Positions 14,301 through 24,854 of a DNA stretch of 64,000 nucleotides are shown one piece after another. The first letter of the stretch is position 1; the number at the start of each line of letters is the position of its first letter. The DNA is from Mansonella perstans (Eukaryota > Nematoda > Chromadorea > Rhabditida > Onchocercidae), in the NCBI GenBank assembly GCA_037074765.1, contig JBAMDO010000066.1:62001-126000 (forward strand), in the 5' to 3' direction. The notes under the pieces were generated by a model. It was not told the DNA's origin, made no database searches, and saw nothing but the letters and a program-made list of their open reading frames with translations. The translations under genes and the position numbers were made by a program.

Positions 14301-17300
14301 ATTATAATCACTCTGATATTTCTAGTTTTTTAGAAAACTTTTTCAAAAATTCCGAGATATACCAGAGGATCACCACCGATATATAACAGAGCTCGAGCAT
14401 GCGCCGTTTTAAAAGACAATGTAATATTTTCTGATCGAAATCGTATGATTCCTGCCGAAGTATTGCTAACATCGTAACCGATCCATTCTTTACCATTAAA
14501 TGATAAGTCGGAATTTAAACGAGCTAGAAGATATCAATAGTTGTCATTTAAATCAATTCAACAAAAAACAACTAGAAAATCAGCATTGTTATTTGCATGG
14601 TTTCCTTCTAAATTCGAGCACAATTTTAGTAATTAATAATTCTCATGCAAAAAAGTAGCGGATATGTCAGATTCCATGAGTTGATGGATTTTTCATTTTC
14701 AACTATCTCTGAATCGGAATATACCAAATTCAAATTTCAAATACCTTGTTCACAACGATGCCCTTGGAAATCGGTAAATGAACAGTCACATTTCGGTCCT
14801 TCATTTGTGTTATAGCATTTACCGTTATTTAGGCAGAAATAATCATTTTTACCGGTAATATTTGTTGACTCACAATAATCATCGTCTGATTGTCTCACAC
14901 CAATGCTTTCGATTAGTTGCGGTGACGTGACACCTGAAAAGTTACTGTAATTTTAATTTAATCTGAACAAATTAAAATCTTTTCAAATAAGAATGGAAAA
15001 TGACTTAAGTGAGTAATGAAGGAAATAAGTGCATGGATACCTAGGCAAAACGAAAAAAAATTAAGAGGCGCAGATGTCTTGTTAAAAATATGGAACAGTT
15101 AAGATGACAGATATATGCAGAAGTGGAAAGATTGAAATTTTGACACGAAAGTGCGATACAAAAATAATTTCATAAATTGAACAATAATGACCTTGTGGAT
15201 AGATCCTATATAGTAAATTCTTTACTCCGCCGGCAAAAGCAATTGTATGTCGCTTCAACGGTGAACTCATCGTGCCAAGCAAATAAGTATCCTTCAATTT
15301 TTGTTGTAGATTATCATAGAATAGAATTGGATAAATCATAGAGTAATGTGGCTTCAATATTTTACTTTTATTTATTGCTGCGAGAAAAATTTCACTTAAA
15401 CTTTCGAAAAAAAACCGAAATTGAATTCGATAAATTACCTCTGGAACACCGCCGATAAACATATCAGAGTTCGTTCTTATGTTACCGAAAACATAACTAT
15501 GCTGGTTGAGAATTTTGATAAGGACCATATCATCCAGCTGCAATTTCACATTTTCCCAGGCCTAAAATAATTATATGAGCTATGATAATATTCCAGAAAT
15601 ATTTGAGTGCAAGTGAAATTATTTCAACAGGAAATTTCCCTCTTTTTCTTTCTAAGCTTAAATATAGAGCGATATTGTAAGTTACCAGTTTTTCAATAAT
15701 CAGTTTTGAAATTTTCAACAAAGTATCACAATTATGTTTCATCGGCCCAAAATTAATGTAATTTTTAGCTGATGAAAGGAAATAAAAGTAGAAAAAAAAT
15801 TTATAGAAATAAATACTTGTTTCGCATTTGCTGTAACGATATGTTTTAATACTTTGCACCATATCAGCTATATTATCAAGTCTTAAAATATTCCTAAATC
15901 TGTTCATTTTCAATTGGAAAATAAATTCATTAATTTTCATAGTTTATATTTACCTGAAATAAAACTAGCCGATGCCATCGATAATCGTTTACTTCTATGT
16001 CATTCAACCTCATCGTAATAACTGGTCGTTCTGATGACAAGTAATTTTTTTCATCTCCCAATCTGCAAAATTAATTTAAATGTTTTAAATTCTTCCTTAT
16101 GAGAAAATTTATTACATATGGCTTTGTCAATAACAATTTACACAGAAGTTAAACAGGAAAAAGTTTATATAACAATTTCACCATTAAAAAACGAAAAAAT
16201 CAGCTGAGCAAGATCACTTGCAATGTTTCGTAAAATCTGGAAAAAATTGAAGACTACAGACGAAATGGATGTGAAAAAATTTGAAGATATATCGAAAAAT
16301 ACTGAAAAAACCGAAATAAATTGAATAATCACAAAATTCTTAATGATTTATAATTTAAGATTTAATGTAAAAAGAGTGCTGTTAAAGGATATGTACACAC
16401 TTGTTGCTTGAATGCTTGTTATCACTTTCTCTAAAAACGATTGTTCAAGATTTACTCATGCATTTATCATGTTTAACGATCCTAATACTTGCAATTTCCT
16501 TCAATCTCATTGGCGAATTCCGTATTACCAATAAAATATAAAATCACCTTTAGAATGATTAACAGAGCTTTCTGGTTTTGCGTTACTCGACGAGATGAAC
16601 AGTACTCTACTCCTTTTTCTCCAAATCTTATCGTATACTGAATTTGTACTATCGTTTATCTACTATTATTATTAATCTGAATCTTCGAGCGCTCTTAAAT
16701 TAATTCATGCAACAATAAACTATATTGTTAATCTTCTGCATATCTTATCATAACTGACGCGAAAACATGTAAGTTTGTTTTTCCTAAAATTAAATCATCC
16801 ATTGTTCAAATAAGCCGCGGTAAAACATAAAAATATTTTGCGTTTCCACACTGATAAATTAGGAAACGAAGGCTTTTGCTGGCATAATTTAGAGAAACTA
16901 ATTAGTTTAATGATTGGTCAAACAAAATTTGAACGTAGTAGCAGCGCTTCTATTTTGAAATTTTCTTAAATTATCGATAGGAGGAAAAGTGAAACGCAAA
17001 AGATTATATCATTAATAGTGTCACGGAGCAATGATTATATGAGGCTATAAATCTGCTCTGTATTAGCTCACACCTAGATCATAGATTGTACGCCTATAGA
17101 TCATGTCTAATTTTTTTAACTAAACTTCTGATCCAATAAAATTAAAAAATTGGAAAAGTAAACAATAAATTCTCTAAGGTTAACTTAGCAAAATGTTTTA
17201 AATAAAGAGTTTGCTTGAAATTATTATTCATTTTAATTCGCATTTTCTCATTGATTAGTCCAAATCCTTTGCAGAATATACTAATCAAATTAGGACAGAC

Positions 17301-18493
17301 ATTCTTTGAAATTAATTATTTACCTGAAGTCTAATTGTAATCTCTTGTTAGCAATGGTGAGCGAATAAAAATTTCCTTGAACTCCACCGTCATCGATGTA
17401 CAGTAGCAGTGCATTGCTTTGTTTCGTTCGAAAATCCAAGGACAATTGATTTTCAAATGCATGCATCCATTTGGGATATCTTTAATTCAATTTCTTGTCA
17501 ATGAACTGATCACAGTGATAATAACAAATTTCTTTAATAAAACTCTCTCAACTGAACTTAAATTTATCAATAAGCTCAACATTGAGAATTATTATATAAA
17601 GAAATTGTAAGATGAAAACATTCAATCTTTCTCTCAATTTGAAAGCGAAAATGTGCAACTTACCTTGCATATGAACCAGGTGCTCCAGAAAGCAATAAAC
17701 CATTTGATCCTTCCGCTAGCAATATCATCAATAAAAATAATAACTTTAAAAAGTTGAAATATTCACAACTGCATTGCCACACCGAAGATTTCAAGCTATT
17801 GCTATGAATGGAAACAGAATATTCAGAATTTTTCCAAAGGCAATTTAGAATAAAATTAGCAGAACGATAAATTGAGGTGGTTTTCCAATTGTATTCCATT
17901 GATGGTATAGCAGCGGACGATGACAAAAAAGAGGGTAATAATAGCGATGATGACGATGACGATGATGATGAAAGCTGTGGTGATGATGACATTACTTTTA
18001 TTGTTGACGATGTTGATAGAAACCATTTCGTTTGATCTTTTGTTGAACTTTGTCTTAGTTTACAAAAAGTTTTCAAAAAAACAAAGTGACAGGTTTTTCT
18101 TTTAGGCAGCAGTTGAGAATTTCTTATTGACCCATTAAATTCCAAACTGGAATTCAAGTCCCCAGAATATGAGGCAGTACTTGTGCAATCTATGAATAAA
18201 CTTATTTTAAGATCTGAATCTATTACAATATTTGGTCCTGGTTTAGTTCCTTTTAGTGCTGACGATTTATCTGAGAAACTGTTTTGAGCAATTAATGTTT
18301 GTAGTAGGTTTACAGAACAGCAATCGAATATTGAGCTGAATTTTCTAGCCAAAGCAAAATAGAGTTTTTGCTTCAAACGAGAATGCTTCTTGCTATTTTG
18401 CCTAAGCAAAAAAATGAATCTTAGAAGTTTTTCTGACTTCTCATTTCGAAATATTAATGTTCCACCTTTTCTGCAACAGCGCAATTCTTCCAT
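4037..18493 (-). CDS. nrx-1: Alpha-neurexin (nrx-1 orthologue), 26 exons, C-terminus outside window
   Basis: Presynaptic adhesion receptor of the neurexin family. Exons in transcript order (high to low coordinates): 18493 or later-17664, 17479-17324, 16062-15954, 15561-15439, 15291-15192, 14933-14745, 14523-14363, 14193-14035, 13573-13547, 12275-12120, 12046-11845, 11526-11372, 11161-11023, 10440-10246, 9659-9513, 9222-9002, 8539-8431, 8105-7859, 7381-7175, 6804-6699, 6092-5956, 5767-5652, 5323-5204, 5061-4883, 4624-4453, 4213-4037. Each junction has GT/AG ends and keeps frame. The order LNS1-EGF1-LNS2-LNS3-EGF2-LNS4-LNS5-EGF3-LNS6 is diagnostic of alpha-neurexin. From the Met at 17899 the visible part encodes about 1,348 residues. 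The last exon ends in phase 1 at a GTAAAA donor, so the stalk, membrane span and PDZ-binding tail must follow. None was found in 1-4036. The weakest junctions are the acceptor at 9660 and the GTGCCA donor at 5955. Confidence 0.93.
5652..9222 (-). CDS. nrx-1: Neurexin exons 16-22: LNS4 and LNS5
   Basis: LNS4 starts in exon 16 (EPEFVDFSTENVPS). It runs through exon 17, which has RTHSMRIKRRGEKLLLFLDG, the usual W-H strand with W replaced by T-H. It ends in exon 18 at FEKFRGQMIKMLFNDYDLL. LNS5 starts in exon 19 (KYSAVTFEKPSAYA and YRISFKFRTL). It includes exon 20 (6804-6699), with DFKWHNILVHQ, and exon 21, with LYIGSIPSDVSGSL. Exon 22 closes it with GFRGCISSFRVGSQYLDIL. Exon 20 is short but supplies the expected middle strand in frame. 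A TCATCATCA run in exon 19 encodes a short serine tract. Confidence 0.88.
9513..12046 (-). CDS. nrx-1: Neurexin exons 11-15: LNS3 and EGF2
   Basis: Exon 11 (12046-11845) covers the LNS2-LNS3 connector. Its donor is read as TTTGA|GTAA so that the joint gives GSLSFQLRTQ. Exon 12 carries ELDGLILYHG, exon 13 carries AIWHSVTLER and exon 14 carries PIYLGAVPW and SPVWTANLRKGYIGCLKGL. The VWTA...GYIGC pattern is characteristic of neurexin LNS3. Exon 15 (9659-9513) is the second EGF-like module, with six cysteines after the GCSADVNQDF linker and ending GLLCDR. Its acceptor (CATTGAAG) lacks a good pyrimidine tract but is the only nearby AG that keeps frame. Confidence 0.9.
12120..14523 (-). CDS. nrx-1: Neurexin exons 7-10: LNS2
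   Basis: Exon 7 (14523-14363) opens LNS2 and ends ARALLYIGGDPL. Exon 8 (14193-14035) gives the NYFHITLDNGAVV strand and DDDRWHTVTVYRTLTL. Exon 10 (12275-12120) gives MTLSVDGQKDEI, FAYLGGVPK and NFRGCLKK, which close the domain. Exons 8 and 10 are both phase 0, so they join with or without the 27-nt exon 9 between them. In vertebrate alpha-neurexins the rim of LNS2 binds partners such as neurexophilin and dystroglycan. That is family knowledge and not visible here. Confidence 0.9.
13547..13573 (-). CDS. nrx-1: 27-nt neurexin microexon at the splice-site-2 position
   Basis: The minus strand reads CTTCAG, then 27 nt, then GTAAGTAA, so the segment has a strong acceptor and donor. It encodes nine residues, RTASVASAY, in frame between exon 8 (ends TVYRTLTL) and exon 10 (begins MTLSVDGQ). 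This is the loop where vertebrate neurexins carry alternative splice site 2, a short 8-15 residue insert. Flanking introns are 461 nt and 1,271 nt. Because both neighbours are phase 0 it can be skipped or included without changing frame. Inclusion is inferred, not shown. Confidence 0.72.
14745..17479 (-). CDS. nrx-1: Neurexin exons 2-6: LNS1 and EGF1
   Basis: Exons 2-5 complete LNS1. Exon 2 encodes YPKWMHAFENQLSLDFRTK and ALLLYIDDGG, the canonical opening beta-strands of a neurexin LNS domain. Exon 3 ends in NDYRWHRLVLFQ, the usual W-H strand. Exon 4 ends in MFIGGVPE. Exon 5 carries TIAFAGGVKNLLYR, the closing strand. Exon 6 (14933-14745) encodes one EGF-like module with six cysteines in the order C..C..C..C-D-C..C, ending GHRCEQ. 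It is preceded by VTSPQLIESIGV, a typical LNS1-EGF1 linker. Confidence 0.92.
17664..18493 (-). CDS. nrx-1: Neurexin first coding exon: N-terminal extension, signal sequence, start of LNS1
   Basis: An open frame of 277 codons runs from ATG at 18493 to the donor at 17663 (AG|GTAAG). The hydrophobic core FLKLLFLLMILLA, at about residues 248-260, is followed by EGSNGLLLSGAPGSYA. That looks like a signal peptide leading into the first LNS domain, and the junction yields SYARYPKW. Which Met starts the protein is undecided: in-frame candidates are 18493, 17992, 17899 and 17728. Met 17899 would put the hydrophobic core about 50 residues in, Met 18493 about 250. A serine tract at about residues 175-183 is encoded by a TCA/TCG-rich trinucleotide stretch. 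So long an open frame is unlikely by chance in DNA this AT-rich, so translation of the extension is plausible but unproven. Confidence 0.7.
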
Positions 18494-21400
18494 GGCACAT
18501 TGATCAGGATATAATTTCGGATACGAGAAATAAAAAAGTTAGAAGTTGATTATATCACGAATAATTCACTTAAATATTGGCAAACGTAACTGACATATAT
18601 TGATGGTATTGGCTTTCATAGCGAAACCTGAATTTATTCATTTTAAATGAGTAGTTAAACTTGTTTCGTAAGCTTTTTTTCAATATGGGATGCTTTATAA
18701 ATGCTTATTTTGACTAATCAGATAAATAGAGAATGTCAATCCTCTCAAGAGCAATCAATCAGCGTTTTCAAGATAAAACTGAAAATCAACTTTAAAATCA
18801 GAAACAAACCGAAAAGTGTCCAAACATTAGTCATCCGTTATCATCTTTTCGATCGTTGGACAATCCATGACAACGTGAAGAAGTAATAAAATAGTTTCGT
18901 AGTCTGATACTGAAAAATTTTGCATTGTCAACAATGCAATTTCACTGAGTAAAAAATTACTCACTGATCAGGCGAAGATGAGAGCATTATTATTTCATTT
19001 TCGTCGCTCTTAGACGGTAATCATTGAGAGATGACAAGTAATGTTATTAGGAATGCGTCATTTACGCCAATGTATCATGTTTTCAGTTTCTGAACTGTAT
19101 GTTTGAAATAATATAGGTCTTTTAGTGACCGTGGATGAAATTTAGTCGAAGAGCGACGTATTCAAAACTGAGCGAAAGGATTTCAGGCATTGCATATTCT
19201 CTAGCTAGTTGTATTCCTTAACTTTCAATTTAAAACTTTTAATCGTTAAAATTTAACCTGACAGTGTATTGAAATAAAAGTAATAAATTTACCCACAATC
19301 AACATGATAATGATAGTGAAAAAGTAAAAAGGTTTCAGTAAAGAATACATATAGTGCAATTAATTGTGTGAAAATAGGGAGCAAATTATCATTCTTTTAT
19401 TTTACCAACCCAAACGCTGGTGGTAATGAATGAATTAAGAAAAAAGATAATAGTGATGATTGATAAATAAAGATATAAATATCAAGACGTCATTTATAAA
19501 TACCGCTTTCTCAAACAATCAACGTTTATCACCTGCAAGACCTTGAATCCTAGTAAATGTGAAGTCGAAATTATTAACTAATTTAATTATACATTGGGCA
19601 TTATTTACTTGATTATGTCAGTTTTAAATGCAGAAAAAAATCTCGAGAAAATACATTAATCAACACAACATTATATTTTTCTTTCTAAGAAGTGATAATG
19701 GAACGTTGTCCTGGATTTGAATAGAATTGAAAAATGATATGAAATAAATTTTGTGTTTTTTAGTACAATGAATTTTGTTTCACAACATATGCTAGAAGAA
19801 TGTAATTTTGTTGCTATAAGTAGGTTTAAATAGTATAAATTTAATAACATTATGATGTTTTATACTTTATGTTTTTCTAACTTCCGATGTTATATAAATT
19901 TAAAAACCATTTTACAAATAATAGTTAATTTAAGAAAAGACGGAACAATTAATTGTCTCAGTGATGCGATATCTTCTACGCAAAAATTTTTTGACTTGTT
20001 CAACTAACTTAGGAAGGGATGAAAATCGGGTAAGAAAAATGAGGTAATAGAGCGATTCTTGATCACAAAAACTTATGCAATTCAGTCTTTGAAGCAAACA
20101 AAACTATCAAATATCCCCGATACTAATGCTTATTAAGCAAACTGAAAAATATCTCAGCCAGCAAAGGCCTGTTTGTTTTTCTGACTGTTGAAAGATTTTT
20201 TCTATGACAACCTTTCTCATCTTTCCAAACACCTTTATGATCTAATTTATTATTCTTTAAAAATTTAAATTAGTTTCAACTAAATGTTGGGTGCGTAAAA
20301 AAATTATTTTTGCCTTGAAAAGCAATAAGTTTTTTTGCACAGCTGAAAATTAAGGCAATGATAAGCTAAATTTATTTTTGACTCTTTTAAAAGTGATATA
20401 TTTTCATGACATATTGAAGTAATTGAGTGAAATTTTCTGACTATCTAGACAGAAATGACTATATAGAAAGAAATGAGGAATTTGGAACGAAAATTTCTCG
20501 CCATGTGATTTGTGGCATAATTTGAAAAATGATCTTTTCATACATTGTTATTCTCTGTTAGAAAGAAGTATCCCCGCTGGACTTCTAATTGCGGCCAACT
20601 AGATCATGCTTAGTGTCCACTTCAATTTAACTTCATTTTAAGGAATGTAAGTTAAAATAGCAAGATTAAAATAGTAGAAATGTAAGCTGAAATAGCAGAC
20701 TACATAATGACGATTAACAAACAAATAAAATAAAACCGCCTTAAGATAGCTAAAAGTAATGGACTAAAACATGAGTTTGACATTAACGACTTTTATTATT
20801 AGCAAAGAAATAATATTCATTGAACTCAAAAGAAAAATCACAAATAAAATATCGGTTAGTCAATTCTGTAAAGTAGAAGAAGCTGTGAAGAAGCATCTTT
20901 CCCAATCCCTTGGCATTTGGCTCGATCCTACACTATGGCTTTATCTAAAGTATTTTCAAGCGTAGAAATCGAATATCCTATTTATCATTTGACCATTAAA
21001 CAAACAAATGTAAGAGAAAATTCAGTGAAAAATCATAGATTAACATGTGCAAATAAAAGACATGAAAAGAGAAAAAGGTAGCCATAATTTCAATTGCAAC
21101 TTCTACTCATTTTTTTTTTATATAAGTATAAAAATTTCCAGAGCAGAAAAAAATTGGCCAATTGGATTATTTGCCCGGAAGGCATTTCTTGACAAATTGA
21201 AACTGATTGAATTGTAACGTTCAGACTGATTGGATTACACTTGCATTTCACTATTATAAAAGCGAGATTAAAATAACATTCCATACTTAAAATTTTCATT
21301 ATATTTTTGAAATTAAAAGAGAACTATTTGCTATTTTAACGTGTAAAAATTAGAAAAGAATTGGAAAAATAACAAATAATGAAAAGGAGGACTTCACAGC

Positions 21401-24400
21401 GTGAAGGGCTTCACACTGAATAAATTCTTGTTCAATTAATCTAGTGAAATCTAATAATTAAATATTTACTGCACTTAATAGACTCAAGTTAGCTTAGTTA
21501 TTATTTATCAGAGGAAAGATGAAGAAAATTTACTGGATTCTTTCACCATCCTAAATTCATTGGAAATTATCTCACTATAATGATATCTTACTCTCTGGAT
21601 ATTTTTAAACCAATGAAGTATCAGATCAGTGATAATCCTATTCTCTTGTTGCTTACGAATTAAGCCAATATTGTAAACATCCTGCTGCTGATATTCTAAA
21701 CCAAGTAATGTTGATTACAGTTACACCAGATCATGACTGATATTGATGATAGTCTCTTTATTGCAATTTCCATGAAATTTTTCTCAAAAAAAATATAAAT
21801 TGCCATAGAAATATTTTTATATATATATGTTAAAACTTCAGTAAATCACAGATGGAAAGAATATGGAATAATTTAAGGAAACAAATTACTCTTGCATTGT
21901 AAAAATGGTTTTACTTGTTTTTAAATGGAATAGAAGGGTAGAAGATAAAACTGCCCCACAGAAGAGTTTCTACAAGTACGAATTTCGAGTAGCGGTGAGT
22001 GAACATCGAAACATTTTACGCTAAATAATTCGATTAAATAGTTTGCGAAACTTAAATTGATATAAAAATTTAATGAATGAAAAAAAAGACAATAACTTAG
22101 GCTTTAGACTTTCTGTGCTCTAATTGCTTCAATATCTAACTATTTGCATTATTGGAAGTACCTTTAATATCAAATATAGCTAAGATAAGCGATAGGACAA
22201 AACAAATTAGTTAACAATAAGTCAATTAAATATTAAATGTTAAGGCAAAACAATTAAAGATTTCAGAAAAGCAATTTTAAAGAATAAGCCTAACACGATC
22301 ATTTCCAAAACTTCTTTACTACCTTTCATCATCTTTAGCTTTTCAATTTTGAAAAGAAAAAAATCAAATTGATCGAAAAAAATCAACATTTTAAAAAAAA
22401 ACACATCAATGGATATTTCCAGTTTTGCAGTTTACCATTTTTAGAAGATTCACAGTAACCAAGATGAATAAGCATGCATAGCATAACTGATGTGATCGCT
22501 AAAAGATTTGGTGGTTGCGGATTACTTTTCCAAGGTGGTAGAATTAGCGCGTGAAATTTCTATCGCGATCAAAACCTCAATATGGATTTACCTTTCGTGA
22601 CTATAATTTTTTAATTATACATATTAATGTATAGAGTGATATTATACGGAAAATAAATAACTTCATCAAGTTTATACGGAAATGGAAATTAAAACGTTTG
22701 AAAATATACTTTATAATGACAGAGAAAGAATGAACAAATTTAAGAGAACACACATGAATTAGTACAGACAGTTTATGATTTAAGATATTTCGCAACCATC
22801 GTGAAACACGAAATCCCGGTGGAATTTCATTTATAAACACATTGACTGCAATTGAAGTGCTTGCTGCCAAATCTAAACACAAACAATTGGCTTAAAACAA
22901 AAGAGAAGCATGAAGCTACATCACTCGGAGGAATATTTATCTGATCAGATATATTGAAAATTGCTGAAATTATTACTGTTGCAATATTTATTGATGTTTT
23001 TATTATTAATACAAATTGACAAATGTTTTTAGGAATTTATCAAAGTAAATAATTCGGAAAAAGATAAAGTCATTTTTGAATAATCAATTCTGAAAGTCAT
23101 TTTTCTAAAGTCATTTTTGAATAATCAAGATCTTCATCAATTAATTTTTTTTTTTTTTCGAAATAGAGAATTATTAATATGCTATCGATCATACTACTCA
23201 TTAAATGAAATAGACGAGGAAATCAACCGAAACCCGAATTATTAACTTGCAATCCTAGCATCTATCTCAGCAAAATCTTCATTTCTTCAACGGGTGATCT
23301 TGAACGGATTCATGTTTGAATAGATATTTACCATGAATCATCAAACTTATTTCTAATTTCATCTTTTTCCTCAGAGTTAGATCTTTATTGTCAAATTTGC
23401 AAATCTTAATCTTTGACTTTCATCTTATTTCTACCATTGATCTAATCAGTATCTAGTTAGTTTTGTATTCAGAAGGAGACTTTATCGTGAAACTTTATGA
23501 TTCAGATGCTCCAGAAGCTTTATTTCTCATAATTTTAACTAATCTTAATTACGACTACGAATTCATTAAAATGATCAGATGTTGTGCAGGCAGAAATTAT
23601 GAATTTCATTATAATGCAAGCAAAAAACTCAATGGTTAAATTTATTTATGTAAATTGAAATAGTTTTCAAAAAGCATATTAGGTAGGGAAAATTTTTGTA
23701 CACATTAAAAAATGTTACTATCGTAATCTCAAATTTATCTTTCAATGCAAAAGGAACACAAAAATAATTAAATATTATCAGCGACATTAAAATGATTTCA
23801 ACGTTCATTCAGTCATTGCGAGTGACTTACTATCAAATTTAGCGTGTTTGAAAACTGCTTAACATTCAGTTAAAATTGTTTTTTTTCGAAATTTTAATAT
23901 TTTTTAGTAAAATTAATATGTCGAACTTGAGAGCAAGGAAAAATTTTAATTTAAATTACAAAAAGGAATGGAAAAATCTAGAAGTAAAAATTGAAATAAA
24001 ATTAATTTTACAAAATTTAATTTCAAGCGATATGATGCAACTATGAATATGAAAGATAAGCTATATAGCAAAAATAATACGTGTTTTGTTTACAGTGAAA
24101 TTTCCATATGCTATTCGTTTATCTATTCTCAATATTAAAATCTTGAATTCTCAATAATCTCACAAAAAATCGATTTTATACTGCAACTGATACACTTGTT
24201 GGCATTCATATCAACTAATGATAGCGCAAAGTTACGATGCTTTCTGGTAGAATTTTATGATATTATTGTTAAAATCCAAGTTGCCGAAACTTTTGAAAAA
24301 AGTGAAAAATACTTATAAAGACGCTTGATCATCACTCATTTTGTGAGTTTGTCCGATGCTGCAATTTTTAAAGAAATTAAGGGAAGAAATTGAACAATAA

Positions 24401-24434
24401 TACGATACATTTAGCTTGAGTAGTGAAGTGGAAA

Positions 24435-24854
24435 ATGGTTGGCTCTACAGATGGAACATATAAGTGGATCGCTACGTGGGAGGATGTTATAGCTCTTTTC
24501 AATATTAAGATTGAAGGTGGACAAGGACATTTATATGACGATTCCATAATGATTGGCCATAAATCGTTTCTTGACTCTCACAATTTCATTATACTTTGCG
24601 TGCAACACAGAGAACTTTTTTTCTATATATTTTAGTTACAGTCACTGATTGCATTATCAACATTGGCTGCAAATGATTTGGTAAATTTTTTAAGGCTTTT
24701 TGGAAACCGCACAACAATCCATTCTTCAAAAAAGATCGCCATGGTAATAATACCAATAGAAGATATTGTAGCATTGAAAACTCTCATATCTTTCAATGAT
24801 TTCCCAATAAAAATACATGGATCGATGGTCGATGATTTTACCGCAACACTTTGA
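24435..24854 (+). pseudogene. Gene-like island, 139 sense codons with one internal stop; unrecognised
   Basis: From ATG at 24435 (context GAAAATGG) the plus frame is open to 24854 except for one TAG at 24633-24635. The first part contains TYKWIATWEDVIALFNIK and YDDSIMIGHKSFLD. The second begins LQSLIALSTLAANDL and contains KIAMVIIPIEDIVALKTL. The stop could be removed by a 36-nt GT-AG intron (24600-24635), but that is shorter than any other intron in this window. The minus strand is also open for about 75 codons opposite the second half, so the coding strand is uncertain. I do not recognise the product. It may be a small gene, a decayed gene or simply a base-composition island. Confidence 0.25.

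Noticed and set aside
17920..18105. 61-codon plus-strand frame rich in Met and Leu
   Set aside because: Antisense shadow of the TCA/TCG serine repeat in the neurexin first exon.
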